Assembly: GCF_037126465.1 (NCBI RefSeq)
Contig: NC_088204.1
Location: 67,021,807-67,085,806, forward strand
Source: Ornithodoros turicata
Taxonomy: Eukaryota > Arthropoda > Arachnida > Ixodida > Argasidae
Direction: 5' to 3'
DNA: 64,000 nucleotides
The notes beneath the pieces were generated by a model. That model saw only the letters and a list, made by a program, of their open reading frames with translations. It was not told where the DNA came from and made no database searches. Shown here piece after piece: positions 57,301 to 64,000 of the stretch (the first letter of the stretch is position 1; each line of letters opens with the position of its first letter). Made by a program: the position numbers and the translations under genes.

Positions 57301-58287
57301 TTTGTGCAAAGCGGCTGGCTTGGAGACCTCTGTAATGGCCCTGGCTCAACTCGAGTTTCTAATCGAAAGACGCTCAAAGCTACTGAGCCTGCCTACTTCG
57401 CTCCCTCATCCCATCATCTCCTTGTCATCGTTTAGTCATCGCGTATACAGCTACAGTGGTGACGATGCCCACAGCTGTGAGGCCAACAAACGGCAAGCTG
57501 TTTCCGCCTCCACCGAATGAGAGGTGCCTGCCGGCTCTGCTGCCTGAGTGTTTTCCCTGGGTTTTCCTCCGACGGCTTTAAGACAAATGTCGACACAGTT
57601 CCCTGTGAAGCCCGCTCAGGACGCACTCCCCCCATCCCCCCTCCCTGCGATAGTCCTGACGCTATCCGCCTTGAGCGTGGCCGGCTACGGCAAGCAGTTC
57701 CATCACCACCACTACCGAATGATAGGAGGTATTCAGCAGGCCTTCTGTATAGGTGGCGCTAGTATTGCATGTTTGCTATGCTCACAGCAGATATAATGCG
57801 CGTGTAGTTCTGTGTGGGAACGCATACAATGCGTTTGGAGGCCACTAAAAACCTTGCTCTTGAGTCTTGTACGGCTTCCTTGTGCCATGCGACCAATATC
57901 CGTTGGCGTGAGCTCTAGGAATGCCTTCCATGTCGAGTTGGCACGCAGCACCATACATTTGTTTGACTACGAGAGATTTCTGTAATTAACGCCATTGACG
58001 AAGTAACAGATCGCCTTCATAACCGAATGTCGTTTGTTTTCAGGTACACCCAGAAAGCTGACAACGTGTTCGCATACGTGCTCCAATGGCCGAAAGGGAA
58101 CGTACTGACCCTCCATTCCCTCAAACTGAACAAAGCGTCTCGCATTACTCTTCTCGGATACGACAAAGGAGACCTCGCCTGGTATACAACGCCAGAAGGC
58201 GCAGTGGCTGTCGAGTTCCCTGCGTTTACTCCATACGCTCTGCCCTGCCAGTGGGCGTGGACGTTGAAGATTCAGGGTGCTATGTAG
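39000..58287 (+). CDS. Fuca: Alpha-L-fucosidase (GH29), eight exons
   Basis: Exons 39000-39337, 40330-40436, 41281-41411, 43857-43990, 48671-48768, 48848-48980, 49320-49490 and 58044-58287 join in frame to 1356 bases (451 residues), close to the usual animal length. It removes terminal alpha-L-fucose from glycoproteins and glycolipids in the lysosome or as a secreted enzyme. Residues 1-19 are a hydrophobic signal peptide. Conserved pieces: KIGIFVHWG (H47), TSKHHEG (H121, H122), WSDGDWE with nucleophile D214, and SHKWERC with E278, which lines up with the acid/base Glu289 of human FUCA1 at the same offset of 11 as D214 with Asp225. Later GPTKDG and YASKPW blocks are also conserved. All introns are GT-AG except intron 3, which fits best as GC-AG. 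Introns 2, 3, 4 and 7 are filled with transposons, including a complete LINE. No stops or frameshifts in the joined frame. Confidence 0.93.
40330..40436 (+). CDS. Fuca: Fucosidase exon 2
   Basis: Acceptor aatacag|GTATG, donor GTAG|gtgaga. Codes residues 113-149, including [14 protein letters not shown], the His pair that contacts fucose in this family. Confidence 0.92.
40738..41079. mobile_element. MITE family R, copy 1 (fucosidase intron 2)
   Basis: Begins AATAGACCTCTACCC and ends GGGAGAGGTCTATT (inverted). Internal blocks shared by four copies: gaaacgtcatcatgacgttg, gggttccacgaatgg, gaaagaaaagta, aaggtcgcgtccctttcag and ggtggcgctgtcgaacacta. Non-coding. Confidence 0.8.
41281..41411 (+). 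CDS. Fuca: Fucosidase exon 3
   Basis: Acceptor gcttcccag|GTGACC. Codes residues 149-192 ([19 protein letters not shown]). The end is placed at CAG|gcgagt, a GC donor, because this joins HFVQ to GKTM in frame and without an indel relative to human HFVSAKTM. A GT at 41438 would break the frame. Confidence 0.85.
41757..41773. repeat. Poly(G) run
   Basis: About 16 G. The adjoining 41794-41944 is similar to 45236-45380 (gggcgtcgtcacgactatag), an unassigned dispersed repeat. Confidence 0.6.
41981..42380. mobile_element. Palindromic MITE, family P, copy 4, split by a poly(C)-ended repeat
   Basis: Outer arms cttcaccacatagcaagctc / gagcgtgctatgtggtgaag and ggcgcctatct / agataggcgcc remain. Between them at 42094-42290 sits another repeat. 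The ends are variant (taaaacagaacttcacc). Confidence 0.75.
42094..42290 (-). mobile_element. Poly(C)-ended repeat inserted at the centre of the MITE
   Basis: On the minus strand: a (TTTC)n-rich start, ggaacagcaagccgacgtc, gtttggctgacctttccc, gtctaataaatatag and about 19 C. Same order as the copy at 20695-20790. Confidence 0.65.
42580..42827. mobile_element. Palindromic MITE, family P, copy 5
   Basis: CACTCTTAAAAATGAACTTC to AATTTTTAAGAGTG, 248 bp, with aggcgtacgcc and gatatcgttatctgcccc arms. Flanking dinucleotide is CA on both sides rather than TA. Only 200 bases from copy 4, both in fucosidase intron 3. Confidence 0.85.
42947..43234. mobile_element. MITE family R, copy 2 (fucosidase intron 3)
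   Basis: Same blocks and right end as copy 1. The left end is mutated (AATAGATCGCTACCC). Has a shorter left segment (no paired tagacagaccgaaact block). Confidence 0.8.
43857..43990 (+). CDS. Fuca: Fucosidase exon 4 (catalytic nucleophile)
   Basis: Acceptor catgtttcag|GGAAAA, donor GACAG|gtgagg. Codes residues 193-236 with [10 protein letters not shown]; the nucleophile D214 codon is 43920-43922. Confidence 0.92.
44029..44326. mobile_element. MITE with CACTCTAAGAAA ends (fucosidase intron 4)
   Basis: CACTCTAAGAAAAAA at the left, TTCTTAGGGTG at the right. An internal second start (ctctaagaaaaaaaaaaggt at 44132) suggests two overlapping copies. Blocks gtagaatttcctaccc and gggtagaaaattct pair. 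Confidence 0.6.
44476..44982. mobile_element. TTAA-flanked MITE, family T, full copy (intron 4)
   Basis: TTAA at 44472-44475 and 44983-44986. The ends AGGAGCAATGACG and CCCAGTGCTCCT are inverted repeats. 507 bp, no transposase. Partial relatives at 5166-5410 and 6513-6690. Confidence 0.75.
45546..46330 (+). pseudogene. LINE reverse-transcriptase fragment plus 3' end (intron 4)
   Basis: [15 protein letters not shown] is the RT catalytic box (YVDD) and [19 protein letters not shown] follows it. Frameshifted continuation to about 46080. The 3' part (46000-46330) is similar to 57160-57500 (ttgcagactgc, ttggaggcctct, catctgtgaggccaac), so both derive from one LINE family. Confidence 0.65.
46555..46860 (+). 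mobile_element. tRNA-derived SINE (intron 4)
   Basis: B box ggtgggttcgaatcctacca, body ttttctctgggtttta and gtcggcacagttgcccctga, a C run at 46734-46744, and a tail with ctccttcctgctgtcc, gtacgccgctcatagccact and cttcgcggcgc. The tail is shared with 58905-59030 and 60240-60365. Confidence 0.75.
47340..48600 (+). pseudogene. I-type LINE RNase H/C-terminal fragment, split by a MITE (intron 4)
   Basis: [11 protein letters not shown] before the MITE copy at 47589, then [67 protein letters not shown] and [19 protein letters not shown] in shifting frames. The DNA is close to the minus-strand copy at 14200-15420. Confidence 0.75.
47589..47884. mobile_element. MITE family R, copy 3, inserted in a LINE fragment (intron 4)
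   Basis: AATAAACCTCTACCC at the left, GGTAGAGGTCTATT at the right. The LINE reads LTLDMM... before it and FTDGSTTS directly after it, so the MITE split the RNase H start of the LINE at 47340-48600 and is younger than that LINE. Confidence 0.8.
48671..48768 (+). CDS. Fuca: Fucosidase exon 5
   Basis: Acceptor aatttccag|TCCCG, donor CCCGG|gtaatc. Codes residues 237-269 ([20 protein letters not shown]). Confidence 0.92.
48848..48980 (+). CDS. Fuca: Fucosidase exon 6 (acid/base)
   Basis: Only 79 bases after exon 5. Acceptor gtattcag|GTGTG, donor ATCAG|gtgcat. Codes residues 270-313, with E278 in SHKWERC and SWGYRR. Confidence 0.9.
49320..49490 (+). CDS. Fuca: Fucosidase exon 7
   Basis: Acceptor cataaacag|CTGCA, donor GTATG|gtaagt. 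Codes residues 314-370 ([20 protein letters not shown]). Confidence 0.93.
49793..50088. mobile_element. MITE family R, copy 4 (fucosidase intron 7)
   Basis: AATATACCTCTACCC at the left, GGGAGAGGTCTATT at the right, with all internal family blocks present. Confidence 0.8.
50120..50395 (+). repeat. LINE 3'-tail-like sequence with (TGAT)n (intron 7)
   Basis: T-rich 3' UTR-like sequence ending in tgattgattgattgattgat, similar in tail type to the LINE fragment at 27485-27873. No coding part. Confidence 0.4.
51568..51580 (+). repeat. Left target-site duplication of the intact LINE
   Basis: ttgaaatcgtcga, identical to 57142-57154. Confidence 0.85.
51581..51781 (+). promoter_or_regulatory. 5' UTR and likely internal promoter of the LINE
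   Basis: LINEs of this group carry an RNA polymerase II promoter inside the transcribed 5' end. The start is fixed by the target-site duplication. Purine-rich gacgaa repeats open it. No specific core element was identified. Confidence 0.4.
51782..53158 (+). CDS. LINE ORF1 (gag-like nucleic-acid-binding protein)
   Basis: 458 residues. An acidic N-terminus (residues 20-62), a middle region with an RRM-like character, and three CCHC zinc knuckles: C240-C243-H248-C253 ([14 protein letters not shown]), C259-C262-H266-C271 and C279-C282-H286-C293. A basic Lys/Pro-rich region follows at 330-360. This is the usual layout of I/Jockey ORF1, which coats the element RNA. The stop overlaps ORF2 by 41 bases in a different frame (+1), so ORF2 translation needs reinitiation or frameshifting. 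Confidence 0.9.
   Translation: MDTARTSAVAAVRLPEPPAKRQRDENDDDVFERGYVPHDDANPASDDTVVNLEIDNEDDDDTTPFQVVTYKKNRPAGIPVVFKPKDSSQTFWDVNPNTIAKDILKETQEKILSHRINGEGCLVINVASEGSATSLLKIEVVAGLAVEVFVPSSYLRTMGRIRKVPKRYSELQLKDYLSAYNIQAVKREFAFIRDDDGTCTSVEKDSVILTFQSGQALPSEVRLGFTSYPVEEYVSPPTRCFRCQRFGHIARHCRYDERCKVCAGPHDYKVCTARREPKCANCSLPHAATYGACRVVRAAVAAQVRRVTNGQPTTSKMAPPNPDYVRATLQEYPRLTSQTKQKAKPKAGKNKGIGTYAVVAAGKPHVQGETHGPLEKSAGCHSTTPEPRRLRVKANSCRTTVESLDMIVPMLFVVLRVILRDHPASQNLPEVQALLAMEAILLEKNHERSTDSHHGNGS
53118..56819 (+). CDS. LINE ORF2 (endonuclease, reverse transcriptase, RNase H)
   Basis: 1233 residues in one open frame. AP-like endonuclease about 18-230 with N22 (WNCNS), E49, GDMNAH (D144, N146) and SDHMPV (D218, H219). 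Reverse transcriptase about 490-760 with [39 protein letters not shown] and catalytic YADD at 665-668. RNase H about 943-1075 with TDGSTT (D949), TMAEL (Glu), YCDSKAG (Asp) and [10 protein letters not shown] (Asp), all four acidic residues present. C-terminal zinc region [17 protein letters not shown]. The endonuclease nicks the target and the RT copies the RNA from the nick. The first ATG (53118) lies inside ORF1; the true start may depend on how ORF2 is translated. Confidence 0.93.
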   Translation: MKEALTHIMATALKSAIIFQWNCNSLKPKMGDFRNFIFRHSFPILALSEPRVDSSFGLSGYEVYSSQRTGNHSRAMLCVRKDIPCAFLRCSTDENFEYVTCRVQLKSTRITVTSMYVAPNVRINVDQFRDFLRGVPSPVIICGDMNAHSVVWGSRHTDTRGHVLECVMDEFNLTVLNDGSPTFFRGHSCHSSIDVTLCSCDIAHHMEWTTHTDSLDSDHMPVLVIHRLFTPTKGQRQVRVTDWRLYKLQSPRHMTSVTTGEEFSAAVKATAEAATKVVTVPDTYRQVDAEYERLRAIRRRAERRFRRSGSRADYREACRLQRVIRRHLQRLSQQQWRTFCSTLTPFTPTTRVWQIIRTLGTPTTQTYPFRALAIYRNTDEKTVANEFCMSLAKPSVASATSVHQTSVKEVTDTTCFTRNAQCEALDFDFSLAELQAALKSRARQSSPGPDGVTYRHVVNLDPTAQTTLLHIMNASWAEGKLPASWKVSRVVPLLKPGKSPRDVNSFRPISLSSCVCKIMEKMVLSRLEWLLEAHCVFPDSMSGFRKGRCTMDSVLDLVTYVEHERAQGRTTAAVFLDIKRAYDTVSHSHVLHDLFTQGIQGRALRWIADYIQGRSVYMRTENGASDNHALTCGVPQGGVLSPLLFNVVLSSLPQLLPKNVHITIYADDICLWGSGVQMPALQKRLQNALDVTEGFLMQRGMDISAEKTVFLPFTRKKLKHFQLHLNGQRVTRVSHHRFLGVIIDAQLSWAAHVKYIKGRADARSNVLRHTAGSHWGLSTRSLLAIHRALIRQMIAFHLPVLHGISDTSERTLQSALAKGLKICLGVPCATSNILTTIESRELSLAVLRTQESVRHYARLSTSHYKHPLARQLVHRKSNFSNAIAQHHRTIPKAQRQETALHPPWTFIPPVVCTSVPGLQKKAHHPTLAIRQYCLATMDNHKNRTAIFTDGSTTTSGSASAFVVPEHSREGIARLSHRTSSTMAELVAIKMAIDYIGTREIPAQWVIYCDSKAGLEAIQSFLTGGRINPVVHDILKEYARSYITGHDVLIQWIPSHIGIPGNEAADKLADVAHLSSTNYVVPFFKADVKSLLQSISRAGMEEQWQEADRRSSLLFKIDPEGKYRFPSGTRRPIETLLHRFRLNVPYGQHFLHKIGRADSADCSVCATVEDTEHILLHCTKYAPQRARLRYILDRLDNRRFDVVKVLGLWDPRKRDTAFAALENFLVSCGMELIF
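56881..56982 (+). repeat. Perfect 51-bp tandem duplication in the LINE 3' UTR
   Basis: Two identical adjacent units beginning gcattagggtgtatctg and ending tatttattcactt. No differences between units, so recent or conserved by use. Confidence 0.9.
57142..57154 (+). repeat. Right target-site duplication of the intact LINE
   Basis: ttgaaatcgtcga directly after the AAATCT-type tail, identical to 51568-51580. Confidence 0.85.
57160..57500 (+). repeat. LINE 3'-end fragment (intron 7)
   Basis: Collinear with 46000-46330: gcagactgct, cttggagacctct, ctcgagtttctaatcg, gcctacttcgctccctcatc and cacagctgtgaggccaac. No open frame remains. Confidence 0.5.
57510..57715 (+). mobile_element. SINE fragment lacking its tRNA head (intron 7)
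   Basis: ttttccctgggttttcctcc, aatgtcgacacagttccctg and gtgaagcccgctcaggacgc, then ccggctacggcaagcagttc. Same body and 3' part as the SINE at 34013-34290. Confidence 0.65.
58044..58287 (+). CDS. Fuca: Fucosidase exon 8 (terminal)
   Basis: Acceptor tttgttttcag|GTACAC; codes residues 371-451 and stop TAG (58285-58287). This is the C-terminal beta-sandwich region ([16 protein letters not shown]... WAWTLKIQG), as in animal fucosidases. Confidence 0.92.
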
Positions 58288-58343
58288 AAGGAGAGGTACC
58301 GTTTGATGCACATTAAAGATAACGTGCTGCATCTGTCAAGAGC

Positions 58344-58349
58344 AATAAA
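58344..58349 (+). terminator. Fuca: Polyadenylation signal of the fucosidase gene
   Basis: AATAAA 57 bases after the stop codon, giving a very short 3' UTR. Confidence 0.6.
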
Positions 58350-58904
58350 TAGAATTCAAATATTTTTGCTACTGTGAACACTGAGCAACAAATACGTAGT
58401 ATGTATGGACAGTGGGGTCAAGTTTCTCATACAAGTTGGGATGAGGAGGTAAACCCCACTCGTCTCGCTATATTTTGCTGTGGTGAGCAAGAAGCGGGAA
58501 GAACGCGTCGGCTCATACGCTGATATCTGATAGGCGCCCATCAGCATGCTTTGCCCGACGGCGTTGCGTAATCGATGATGTAGGGGGCTTAACTCGTCTA
58601 TATACCTGGGGAACAGGTCAATTCCTACAGATCAATTCCACCCACAAATCTAAAGACGTCTGTGATTTGCTTAGACGGGCGCATGACGCCTTTAAGTCAC
58701 AATGTTGTGCGTTCAGAAACTGCCGTTTGTACACCGATCACATTGCGAAAACCTTCGTAAGGGATGATGTACTGAGAGCACCTTCGCATACTTTTCGGGC
58801 AAACGTTAAATACTCGCGTTAACAAAACGTGAGAATCGGCTTCCTGCTTGGCTTCCGTAAACTTCTCGTATGCTCTATGTTCCACTCCCAATGTGCGAAC
58901 TACA

Positions 58905-59030
58905 TTCTCCTCTTCCCCCTGTCCCCCACTCCTTCCTGCTGTCCTCTCTCCATCTGTCCACATCTGTACGCCGCTCATAGCCACAGTTGCTTCGCGGCGC
59001 TAACACGCAATAAAAAAAAGAAAAAACATT
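58905..59030 (+). mobile_element. SINE tail fragment
   Basis: cccactccttcctgctgtcc, gtacgccgctcatagccaca and gttgcttcgcggcgctaaca followed by aataaaaaaaag. Matches the tails at 46760-46850 and 60275-60365. Confidence 0.65.
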
Positions 59031-59153
59031 CTCCTCTGTCTGAGATATACTTGTGTGACTTGTGTGTGTTGGGTTGTCTGAGTGTGTAGTTCGTCACAAG
59101 GTAACAAATACGTACATGGGTCTTTGAAGGTTGGCCGCGGAGACTTTTATTTC

Positions 59154-60185
59154 TTTAAAAATACAATGGCAAATTTGGGAAGCAAGAAAACTGCGCCAGT
59201 TTTTCAAAGCATTCACAGTGCGCGTCTAGACACTGGTGCCATCGCTGTGGAAACTCTTTGATGTCTTTGGCGAAGAAAGAAGTGGACTGCTGTCGTAGTC
59301 ACTGCAGGACATCTTTTTGGCTGCCTTCATCTGTGTGGAACGTTTTCCCTCCAAGGTGCACTTTAAGGGGCACAAACAAATCGTAATCGCTTGTGGCTAT
59401 ATCTGGGCTGCAAGGAGCATGGGGCAAAACCTCCCAGCGGATTTCGGCCAGGGTTTCTACGTCAAATTCGCCGTGTGAAGCCACACATTGTCATGAAGAA
59501 GAATCACCCTTCCGGACAACAGCCCAGGCCTTTTCTAGAGAACTGCGTTTTGCACGGCATCCTTTATCAACGTGGAGTAGTAGCGAACATTAATCGCGGC
59601 CCCTTGATCCAAGAAATCCACATAGATGGCACCTCGCATGCCCCAGAAGAGGCCTTCCCAGCAGACGGCTACATCTTCCTTTTCATTGGGTTTATGTCGC
59701 CATTCCATGTTGCTTCTTTTTGTCTGTGGGGTGAAACGATCCCTCAAAGGTTTCGCGTGACGATTGATTGCAAAATTCGTTCCCTTCAGATTGAAACCGC
59801 TTCAGCAGCTGCTCAGAGATTGCCATGCGCGAAACCCTTCCGGTCACAAGTGATGTGTCGGGGAACCCATCTTGCACAGACTTTGCGGAACAGTAATTTT
59901 CATGAATGATTGTCTGCACACTGCCGACACTAATATCACTGGGCTGCAATGTTCCCGAACTGTTACTCGCTGGTTCTCGAGGACGGCTTGCTCAACGCAT
60001 GCGATGTTCACTGGCGTGACTGCAGTTGGACGCAACGTGTCCACGTGGTTCATTCGTCACCGTATCCCCTCCTACGCCAAACTGTCTGCAGGCCATTCGT
60101 ACACACTTCCTCTTGACTTTGTCTTTTGCACATACTGTGCCTGAAATCTTTGCAAAATCGCAGCTGGTTTGACATTCCCCTTGAC
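59154..60185 (-). pseudogene. Mariner transposase, broken
   Basis: Minus strand covers nearly a full mariner transposase length (about 1.03 kb; family about 345 residues) in pieces. In order: FEW/YEWPADSL-type N-terminal region near 60080-60100; AVTPVNIACVEQAVLENQRV (59970-60025); ISVGSVQTIIHENYCS (59885-59935); SEQLLKRFQSEGNEF; KKKQHGMATQ and MEWRHKPNEKEDVAV (59660-59710); YVDFLDQGAAINVRYYSTLI (second Asp); HAPCSPDIATSDYDLFVPLK (third Asp, 59360-59420); and FAKDIKEFPQRWHQCLDAH (59200-59270) to a TAA at 59154. Frameshifts lie between blocks and the first catalytic Asp block is degraded. Terminal inverted repeats were not found, so it is an old, immobile copy. Confidence 0.85.
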
Positions 60186-60234
60186 AGCTTGACTATATGC
60201 GTTGCTGTTCCACACTGCTCGCCGCCATGATAGC

Positions 60235-60365
60235 TCGTCCTGAAGTCGGCCCAGGACGCATACTAACACGCTGTCACCCACTCCTTCCTAATGTCGTCTT
60301 CATCAGTACGCCACTCCCAGCCACAGTTGCTTCACGGCGCTAACACGGAATAAAAAGAAGAAGAT
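60235..60365 (+). mobile_element. SINE tail fragment
   Basis: tgaagtcggcccaggacgca, cccactccttcctaatgtcg, agtacgccactcccagccac and gttgcttcacggcgctaaca, then cggaataaaaagaagaag. Lies at the 5' boundary of the broken mariner and may have replaced its terminus. Confidence 0.65.
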
Positions 60366-60377
60366 AGCTCGCGCTGC

Positions 60378-61200
60378 TTGACGTGCCCTGACCCGAGGAT
60401 TGCGATTCGACCTTCCAAAGTTTTTGATTCTATTACGTTAACACACTTAATGCAGCACCCTGGCATCCGGGACATCCTGGAAAATCATCGACTTGATCTC
60501 CCGCTGAAAAGACTTTTCCGCACTGCACAAACTCTGCACTTCAGGTTGCGAACAAGAAGAGCTTTCACCTAATCGCAATTATTCAAGATTGGCTCTCGAG
60601 ACAACGCAAACTGCATACATTGTCAGTAAATTGAAGCTGTCGAACCCACCCTACTGCATTGCTGTGGATATGCTGCTGTGCGGGACAAATACCTTGGCCA
60701 TTGCAGGAATTGTACGGCGGATGATGTCCTACATCCCAGAGGCTCTTTCACGGAAAGACACTACAAAATTTGCAGCCTCGTCTGCTTTCTCCAGGAATCT
60801 GGCCTCGCTCAAAGGCTATGAGTACTGCTCGGACGTCTCCATCAACTCTGGCAGTTACTGCCGTAGATCGTAACATTCGGCCGTCATCATCCCTTGATCT
60901 GTTATCACATCATCTCATCTCATCCTGGCTACAGTCGTGACGCAGCCCTGGATGGACTTCCTGTCGTCCACTGGATTGCTCCAGACACTTTAGCTTTTTT
61001 CTCGTATTTTCATTCTTTTCATTCTTCCTTCATCATCTCCACATAATATTCCACATGCAATAGGGTAGGGTACCGCACCACCGCGGTGAAACACCCCATC
61101 TCATCGTCATCATTTATTGTTGTTGTTGTGGTTGCACCCCACATTCGTGAGGCGAACAACGGCAAGCCGGTTTCCGTCACCAACACCACCATGTTAACAC
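60378..61200 (+). pseudogene. LINE 3'-end fragment
   Basis: 60940-60990 reads QPWMDFLSSTGLLQTL, the terminal block seen in the 25815-27185 LINE. Further on are ggtagggtaccgcaccacc, a TTGTTGTTG tail and gtgaggcgaacaacggcaag. The frames at 60378-60572 and 60589-60873 lie upstream in the expected place for ORF2 C-terminal coding but show no recognisable motif. Confidence 0.5.
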
Positions 61201-61313
61201 ACTGATTTTTCTCGAGCTAATAAAGTCTCGGTCAACCTTGAACGGCCCTTGTGCAAGCGAAATACACCATATTCTGAACCACCGATCCAATAGCATACTC
61301 TGCCGGAAGAACC

Positions 61314-61672
61314 TTGTCAAAATGTTTCTGGTTTGAATGTACCATGAATCGCCTTAGATCCCTTCGTTTAGAGGTCTTCCGCTACGGGTCCAGTACCGTA
61401 CTGACCAATGCCGCAGATTACGGTGCACTGTACAAAACGCACAACGTTGGAAGCCCCGTAAAGATGACAGGCAAGTGCTCACTACTTAGTCAGGAAGAAC
61501 GATTATGCAGGTTTAGCGTGCCACCGTGCCCCACTGGTGTGTGCTGCTCTATACCGTCATCTGATGCTAAGACCGGAAAAGCGTATAAAATTGCAGAACG
61601 TGATGCTTGTGTGTCAGCACAAACACGGTGCGTCACGCCAGTTCAGGATTTGCGGAGGCGTCGATGTGGATG
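61314..61672 (+). CDS. Unrecognised Cys-rich ORF, possibly an exon
   Basis: An open frame of 167 residues (61314-61817). The middle part is Cys-rich: GKCSLLSQEERLCRFSVPPC, then PTGVCCSIPSSDAKTGKA, ERDACVSAQTRC and RRRRCGW. A good acceptor-like gatgacag lies at 61462-61469 and a donor g|gtaagc at about 61672, bracketing exactly the Cys-rich part. That would fit a secreted-protein exon, but no family is recognised and no neighbour exon was found. Confidence 0.25.
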
Positions 61673-61820
61673 GGTAAGCTATCTCCTCGTTTTCTTGGAA
61701 AGGCATCAGAGCAGTGTCTGTTCTGCAATCGTACTCTTTGTTGATAGATTACAATTTGCCCCTTTGTGCAAGCTTTCCTGCTGCCTGCCCTTGCCTTCGT
61801 TGTTTAGTTGCTGTTAGTCA

Positions 61821-62068
61821 GACATTTAGTCAGATTATGTTGCCTTGGCCACAGTATTTTAAAAGAGAAACACTGTTGTTCCTATAGCTCCACGTGTTCT
61901 TATAAATGCCGTTATTTCTGATACCTCGCAGTTCTTCTTTCAGCTCTTGCGTCACTCTCGATGCAAAGTGTCTAAGCAAGGACATTTAGTCAGATTATGC
62001 GGTCTTCGTCACAATATTCTTGAAGAGAAACGCTATCGTTCCTATATAGTTCCACGTGTTCTTAAAGG
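61821..62068 (+). repeat. Direct repeat, two units about 155 bp apart
   Basis: gacatttagtcagattatg, then cacagtattttaaaagagaaac and ttcctata...tccacgtgttctta at 61827-61902 recur at 61982-62065 with about 10-15% differences. The second copy runs into ttaaaggtcagctccgg, like the end of the TTAA element at 23332. Confidence 0.7.
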
Positions 62069-62069
62069 T

Positions 62070-64000
62070 CAGCTCCGGAGATACCTTAACTTCTTGGAAC
62101 TGTAACAATATTCTGGAAGCCCGTATCGAACTGTATCTGAAACCACCCTTCATTTCCACAAAAGAGCCCCATATTTTAAATAATCGTAAATTAACCATTT
62201 CGAAACAGACATGGGGGTGGCCTCCATTTTTATGACGGCAGCTGTTCACGCGGTCTATATCGCCGACGTAAGTGATATCAGTGTTCAAGACTTCCTTCCC
62301 TCTCTACGGAGCATACGGGAATGTAAACAAGCGATGATGGCAGGGAGCGTCTGCTCGATCGACGTAGGCTTTTTTGATCGCATCGATTTTTTATATTTCG
62401 GATGATCTGCCAATGCCAAAACACGCTGTTGATACCATTTGTGCGGTTAGAATTCGTATAATTATGCTGTCGCGTTCCGGCCAGTGGCAAACTGGCTAAG
62501 AACGCAATGAACGTCACGTATGTCGTCAACGGAACTGTGCTACGCCTAATACGAAATATATTTTTATTCGCATTGTAGGTGTCTTTGATAAAGTAAGTCA
62601 ATTCATTGCTCAATTAAAGACTTCACTCTCTTATAGTTACGGCTCACCACTGCTGCATCATTTGCGCATATCTTTCTCACTCTCGAATACCTGGCGTTTG
62701 ACGTTACAGGAGCAGTAATCACATTTCTTGGCATTATACCGGGTGAACGAGTTGTGTTTGGCAACGCCATGTTATCGTATACACACTGCAGGTACGTACG
62801 TAAGAACTGGGCTTGAATGACAACCTTAGTGTAGATTCGCGATGAACGTATTTGCCGAAATTTTACGCTGTCGAGAGAGCAAGCACCAGATACAAGAACA
62901 AGATACTTACATGAGGGCATACGTGGCTTATGAGAGCTGAACAGAAAAAGAAAGGAAGGAAAAAATAAACGAAAACAAAAAATACATTGCACAGTACAAG
63001 GACACCGTGCAAGTGTAATTATCAGGTATATCTTGCATTTTATTTCGGCTGGTCTACTAGTGCAGTGCAGCCATGAGCCATCACCTTAACCAACCACAAA
63101 AAAAAAAAAGATATGAAGATGATGAGTTGCTTCCGTACGTCATCTACACCAATATTACATCTGGATCTGCATGCTGGTTTCAGGAGCCGAGTTACTTCTT
63201 GAATCAATGCAGATCTCCACACATTCCACAGATACTGTCATTTTACACGTAACATTGAATAGACCATAATTTTATTGAATACACAGAGATCATAAAACCC
63301 CATAATCCCTCGCAACAGGTAAACAAGTACACTGCAAGATGGACAGAATACAGGTGCAGTTGAGGGGAGTTGCCTCAGGACAGAAGCCGCCGATATTTCG
63401 TACGAGACTGTTTGTAGACGTTCACTGAAGCCCTTCTGCTGTCGACTTGCATATAATGCCTTGCAGAGCTGTTAGCGTTGTACTGACTCATTCACTGTAA
63501 CGCTTGCGGTGAGCCCTCCTTGTGCAGTCTCTTCCTTCTGTTCGGGGGCTCATGAACAGCCACCGTCCACGGAGATCGAGCAGAGCACCAGAAAGCCCCT
63601 GGACATACCCTGACATGAAAATTAGCATTACTAGCAGTAAAGAAGCAATGCAATTCTCTGTTTCAGTAGTTTTCTCACACACATTCCTTATGCGTAGATA
63701 CAATATGTGGCACACAGATAAGGTGGAAGCGGTGGTGTGATACATGACCTATTTACCATGAAATACTTAGATACGTGACCGAGTAACAGCACTGAGACGA
63801 GGCAACTTTTAGTGCACACAATGGCGGGATGTCTTTCAGAATGGGAAGTACACCCACTATCCCCAACAAGGCTTCGAATGTTCCAGTTCCTGTAAGTGAG
63901 GAATGCAGGACAATTGCTTAGTAATCGCTGCTAGCTTGAAATACTGTAAATCACCTTCGTGGGCCAAAGCAGCTTCCCAATGTCTTGATGTGCACATCTT
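62070..64000. other. No gene recognised
   Basis: Short frames on both strands lack protein-like motifs. An A run lies at 63097-63109. Nothing else supportable to the window end. Confidence 0.4.

Noticed and set aside
60072..60281. Separate small gene on the minus strand
   Set aside because: Its YEWPADSL end is the N-terminal part of the broken mariner transposase; the rest is SINE antisense.

Overview
The window is eukaryotic nuclear DNA, almost certainly from an arthropod and most likely a tick or a related chelicerate. The evidence is long introns with GT/GC...AG boundaries, a very dense load of decayed transposable elements, tRNA-derived SINEs, a single-exon TRAF-like gene and a fragment with STPR-type repeats. 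Species cannot be fixed from the sequence alone. Nothing looks prokaryotic: there are no operons and no CRISPR array.

Two host genes are well supported. The first is a TRAF-like adaptor on the minus strand (10171-11508): one exon with RING, TRAF-type zinc finger, coiled coil and MATH domain. The second is an alpha-L-fucosidase of family GH29 on the plus strand. It has eight exons spread over 19.3 kb (39000-58287) that join to a 451-residue protein with signal peptide, nucleophile Asp and acid/base Glu. One of its introns fits best as a GC-AG intron. Weaker host-like items are an STPR-repeat ORF (37264-37527, minus), a decayed THAP domain (31060-31258, minus) and two unrecognised possible exons (28248-28572 minus; 61314-61672 plus).

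Most of the rest is mobile DNA. From left to right: a decayed L1/Tx1-like LINE carrying a hairpin insertion with 13-bp target duplications (1-2860); palindromic and TTAA-flanked MITEs; an internally deleted Ty3/gypsy element with both LTRs and an integrase frame (6825-8526); fragments of RNase H-containing LINEs on both strands; foldback elements; a 1.26-kb element with CCAATATTGG-rich ends (35123-36378); MITE families repeated inside the fucosidase introns; an apparently intact 5.56-kb LINE with two open frames and a perfect 13-bp target-site duplication inside the last fucosidase intron (51581-57141); and a broken mariner transposase (59154-60185, minus).

The points most worth following up are the intact intronic LINE, the GC-AG intron with a GT decoy 26 bases downstream, a dispersed repeat family that ends in AATAAA plus poly(C), and several layered nested insertions that give relative dates. 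I found no convincing new multi-gene system.
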